From Spirochaetaceae bacterium (GTDB lineage Bacteria; Spirochaetota; Spirochaetia; Treponematales; Breznakiellaceae), in NCBI GenBank assembly GCA_031257135.1, contig JAIRPH010000004.1:1-14718 (forward strand): DNA of 14,718 nt, written 5' to 3'. Positions within the stretch are counted from its first letter, which is position 1. Each line of letters starts with the position of its first letter. Of the stretch, positions 13,432 through 14,718 are shown one piece after another. The translations under genes were made by a program, and so were the position numbers. Under the pieces are notes generated by a model. That model worked only from the letters and a program-made list of their open reading frames with translations. It had not been told where the DNA came from and searched no databases.

Positions 13432-13518
13432 AATTTTATGATATATGTTTTAACGCCGTCGGTATAGTTATTCTCGAATACATTTTGGTATTTTTTTCCC
13501 AAAATCTCATAAAAATAC

Positions 13519-13547
13519 TTGATCAATAACAAAAAGGAGGTTATTCT
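13519..13547 (+). promoter_or_regulatory. Candidate promoter of the lipoprotein gene with an inverted repeat in its spacer
   Basis: TTGATC (13519-13524), a 17-bp spacer, TATTCT (13542-13547). The spacer holds the arms AATAAC (13525-13530) and GTTATT (13540-13545), an exact inverted repeat around AAAAAGGAG. A factor could bind there. The same stretch contains a perfect AAGGAGG with no ATG, GTG or TTG at a normal distance, so it may instead be an orphan ribosome-binding site in a longer leader. Confidence 0.4.
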
Positions 13548-13560
13548 TTATTAAGATAGA

Positions 13561-13617
13561 GCGTAACAAAAAACTTCGTTTACGCATCCTTACTTAAATG
13601 CCGCACAGTGCGGTTTT
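13561..13617 (+). promoter_or_regulatory. Two hairpins in the 5' leader of the lipoprotein gene
   Basis: Hairpin one pairs GCGTAA (13561-13566) with TTACGC (13580-13585). Hairpin two pairs CCGCA (13601-13605) with TGCGG (13609-13613) around CAG, followed by TTTT (13614-13617), and resembles a short intrinsic terminator. It ends 3-4 bases before the AAAGGAG that serves the ATG at 13631. The arrangement could attenuate the lipoprotein gene or simply shape its leader. Confidence 0.4.
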
Positions 13618-13630
13618 AAAGGAGTAGAAT

Positions 13631-14718
13631 ATGCAAAAAAGATTTGTAAAAGCCGGTATGTTCCGCAATAGCATCGCTATGCTTGCGGTCCTCTCTGTGT
13701 TCGCCGCCTGTAGCGGACTTCTCCAAGATACAGATAACAGCGAAACCGCCCCAACCGCCCAGGAAGCCCAAGCCATAGAGAAACACGGAGCGGTAATCCG
13801 AATCCCCTTAACCACCGCTTCCGCTTCTCGGGCAGTATACACTGGTAATATCGGGCTGTCAGCGAGTGATGCGAAAGAGATGTCTGACTACTTTGAGGCT
13901 TATCTCAAGAATAGTGCCGGTCAAACGTATTTCGGCTCTGCTCAGGCTGGAGTGGATTATTTAATCATAGGGGTTATTCCCGGAACCTATAGCGTTTTGG
14001 TTTTAGCCGGAACCGGCGCCAACGGCGATGTCGCTACTGGGGAAAAAGTCTTGTTAGGCGTTGGCTCTGTTCCATTAAGTCCAGGTGTTACCGCTGTAGC
14101 AGGTAAAGTAACTACCGTAAACGTAACGATGACGGCTTTAACCTTTACAGCAGAAATTGGGGGAGTACCGAAAGGTCAATCGACACAACCTGGTGCTGCA
14201 GTACCTGTTCCTATAGAATACGATGGTTCAACGACGACAGACACTCTTTTTTATGCTCAATTCGCAAAAGCAGGCGGTACTGCTGATATGTGGGCAAACG
14301 TTGATATGACAGTAACAGTTAAAATAAAAAATTTGGGTGCTATTGGAACCTGGATAGGGACTACGCCGCCATATATTACTGCTAATGCAAAAATACGGCC
14401 CCTTGATATAAAGCATTTTGCTATGGGTCCTAAAGTTTTTGCTAATGGTACTATGCCCAATATCGTTACTGGTACGGGAACAGATACGGTTTTTACCTTT
14501 ACTCTTGATAAAAGTGAGATTCCAACATCGGATGCCGCAGGAGCGTTCTTTTTTAACGTGATATTGCCTGATCCATCAAATCCTACTATTGATTCTCATT
14601 GGAATATCAGGAATCGTCTCCTTTACAGTGCGGGAGGATATTATGGCGGAGGGATAGCCTTCCTCTTTGGAAACGCCGGTACTACATGGGTTCATGTTAT
14701 ACCTAATCCTTGGACGCC
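13631..14718 (+). CDS. Putative surface lipoprotein, cut by the window edge
   Basis: An open frame of 362 codons with no stop before the window ends. The N-terminus MQKRFVKAGMFRNS has a charged start and a hydrophobic core, then the lipobox VFAAC (Cys27). Export and lipidation are therefore expected, with the mature part facing the periplasm or cell surface. A beta-rich region near residues 52-170 includes VDYLIIGVIPGTYSVLVLAGT, the look of an Ig-like or carboxypeptidase-regulatory-like sandwich, followed by VTTVNVTMTALTFTAEIG. The rest is rich in Thr, Gly and Ala, with no motif I recognise. A strong AAAGGAG lies seven bases before the ATG. The first 200 bases are GC-rich, about 62 percent in the 60 bases from 13741. 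Later parts drop to about 35 percent (60 bases from 14281), a shift within one gene. Confidence 0.85.
   Translation, partial: MQKRFVKAGMFRNSIAMLAVLSVFAACSGLLQDTDNSETAPTAQEAQAIEKHGAVIRIPLTTASASRAVYTGNIGLSASDAKEMSDYFEAYLKNSAGQTYFGSAQAGVDYLIIGVIPGTYSVLVLAGTGANGDVATGEKVLLGVGSVPLSPGVTAVAGKVTTVNVTMTALTFTAEIGGVPKGQSTQPGAAVPVPIEYDGSTTTDTLFYAQFAKAGGTADMWANVDMTVTVKIKNLGAIGTWIGTTPPYITANAKIRPLDIKHFAMGPKVFANGTMPNIVTGTGTDTVFTFTLDKSEIPTSDAAGAFFFNVILPDPSNPTIDSHWNIRNRLLYSAGGYYGGGIAFLFGNAGTTWVHVIPNPWT

Overview
The window looks like chromosomal DNA of a spirochaete. The best match is a Treponema-type bacterium of the termite-gut group. This is judged from the run of protein families (hybrid histidine kinase, HAMP-type class III cyclase, NifH-like protein, retropepsin-like protease, relaxed-lipobox lipoproteins), the gene order SRP RNA - dnaX - ybaB - recR, and the mid-range GC content. 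No database search was possible, so the species is not claimed.

Layout. 1-355 holds no gene. It carries about 6.8 degenerate copies of a 23-bp tandem repeat (135-290) bracketed by a 15-bp direct repeat. 362-2431 (+) is a soluble PAS/hybrid histidine kinase with a C-terminal receiver. 2517-4163 (+) is a membrane adenylate/guanylate cyclase homologue with three altered active-site positions. It converges on, and overlaps by four bases, an orphan NifH-like [4Fe-4S] ATPase (4160-5038, -). That gene has a near-consensus sigma70 promoter and a 17-bp operator-like palindrome. Next on the minus strand come a KDPG aldolase (eda, 5118-5813) and an unassigned 224-residue protein (5906-6580). Divergent from them is a KdgF-type cupin (7018-7365, +). 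The intervening region holds fourteen 21-bp units with phased T-tracts (6654-6947). KdgF opens unsaturated uronate sugars and KDPG aldolase makes the last cut of the same route, so this block probably contributes to pectin or uronate use.

7424-7837 (-) is a small retropepsin-like aspartic protease. 7919-8752 (+) is a multi-pass membrane protein. 8756-11118 (-) is the recombination/replication cluster recR - ybaB - dnaX, with the small SRP RNA gene (ffs) just upstream. 11338-13431 (-) is a tightly coupled operon: YjbQ-family protein, DUF4349 lipoprotein, PHP phosphoesterase. At the right edge, a secreted lipoprotein gene (13631 onward, +) runs out of the window.

The most interesting signals are regulatory or catalytic oddities. 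Three plus-strand genes have -35/-10 elements ending only 5-7 bases before the ATG, which predicts leaderless mRNAs. The 21-bp array has a period of two DNA turns and sits exactly between two divergent promoters. The NifH-like gene has no D/K partner here. The cyclase carries D-to-E, N-to-S and R-to-Q changes at positions normally essential for catalysis.
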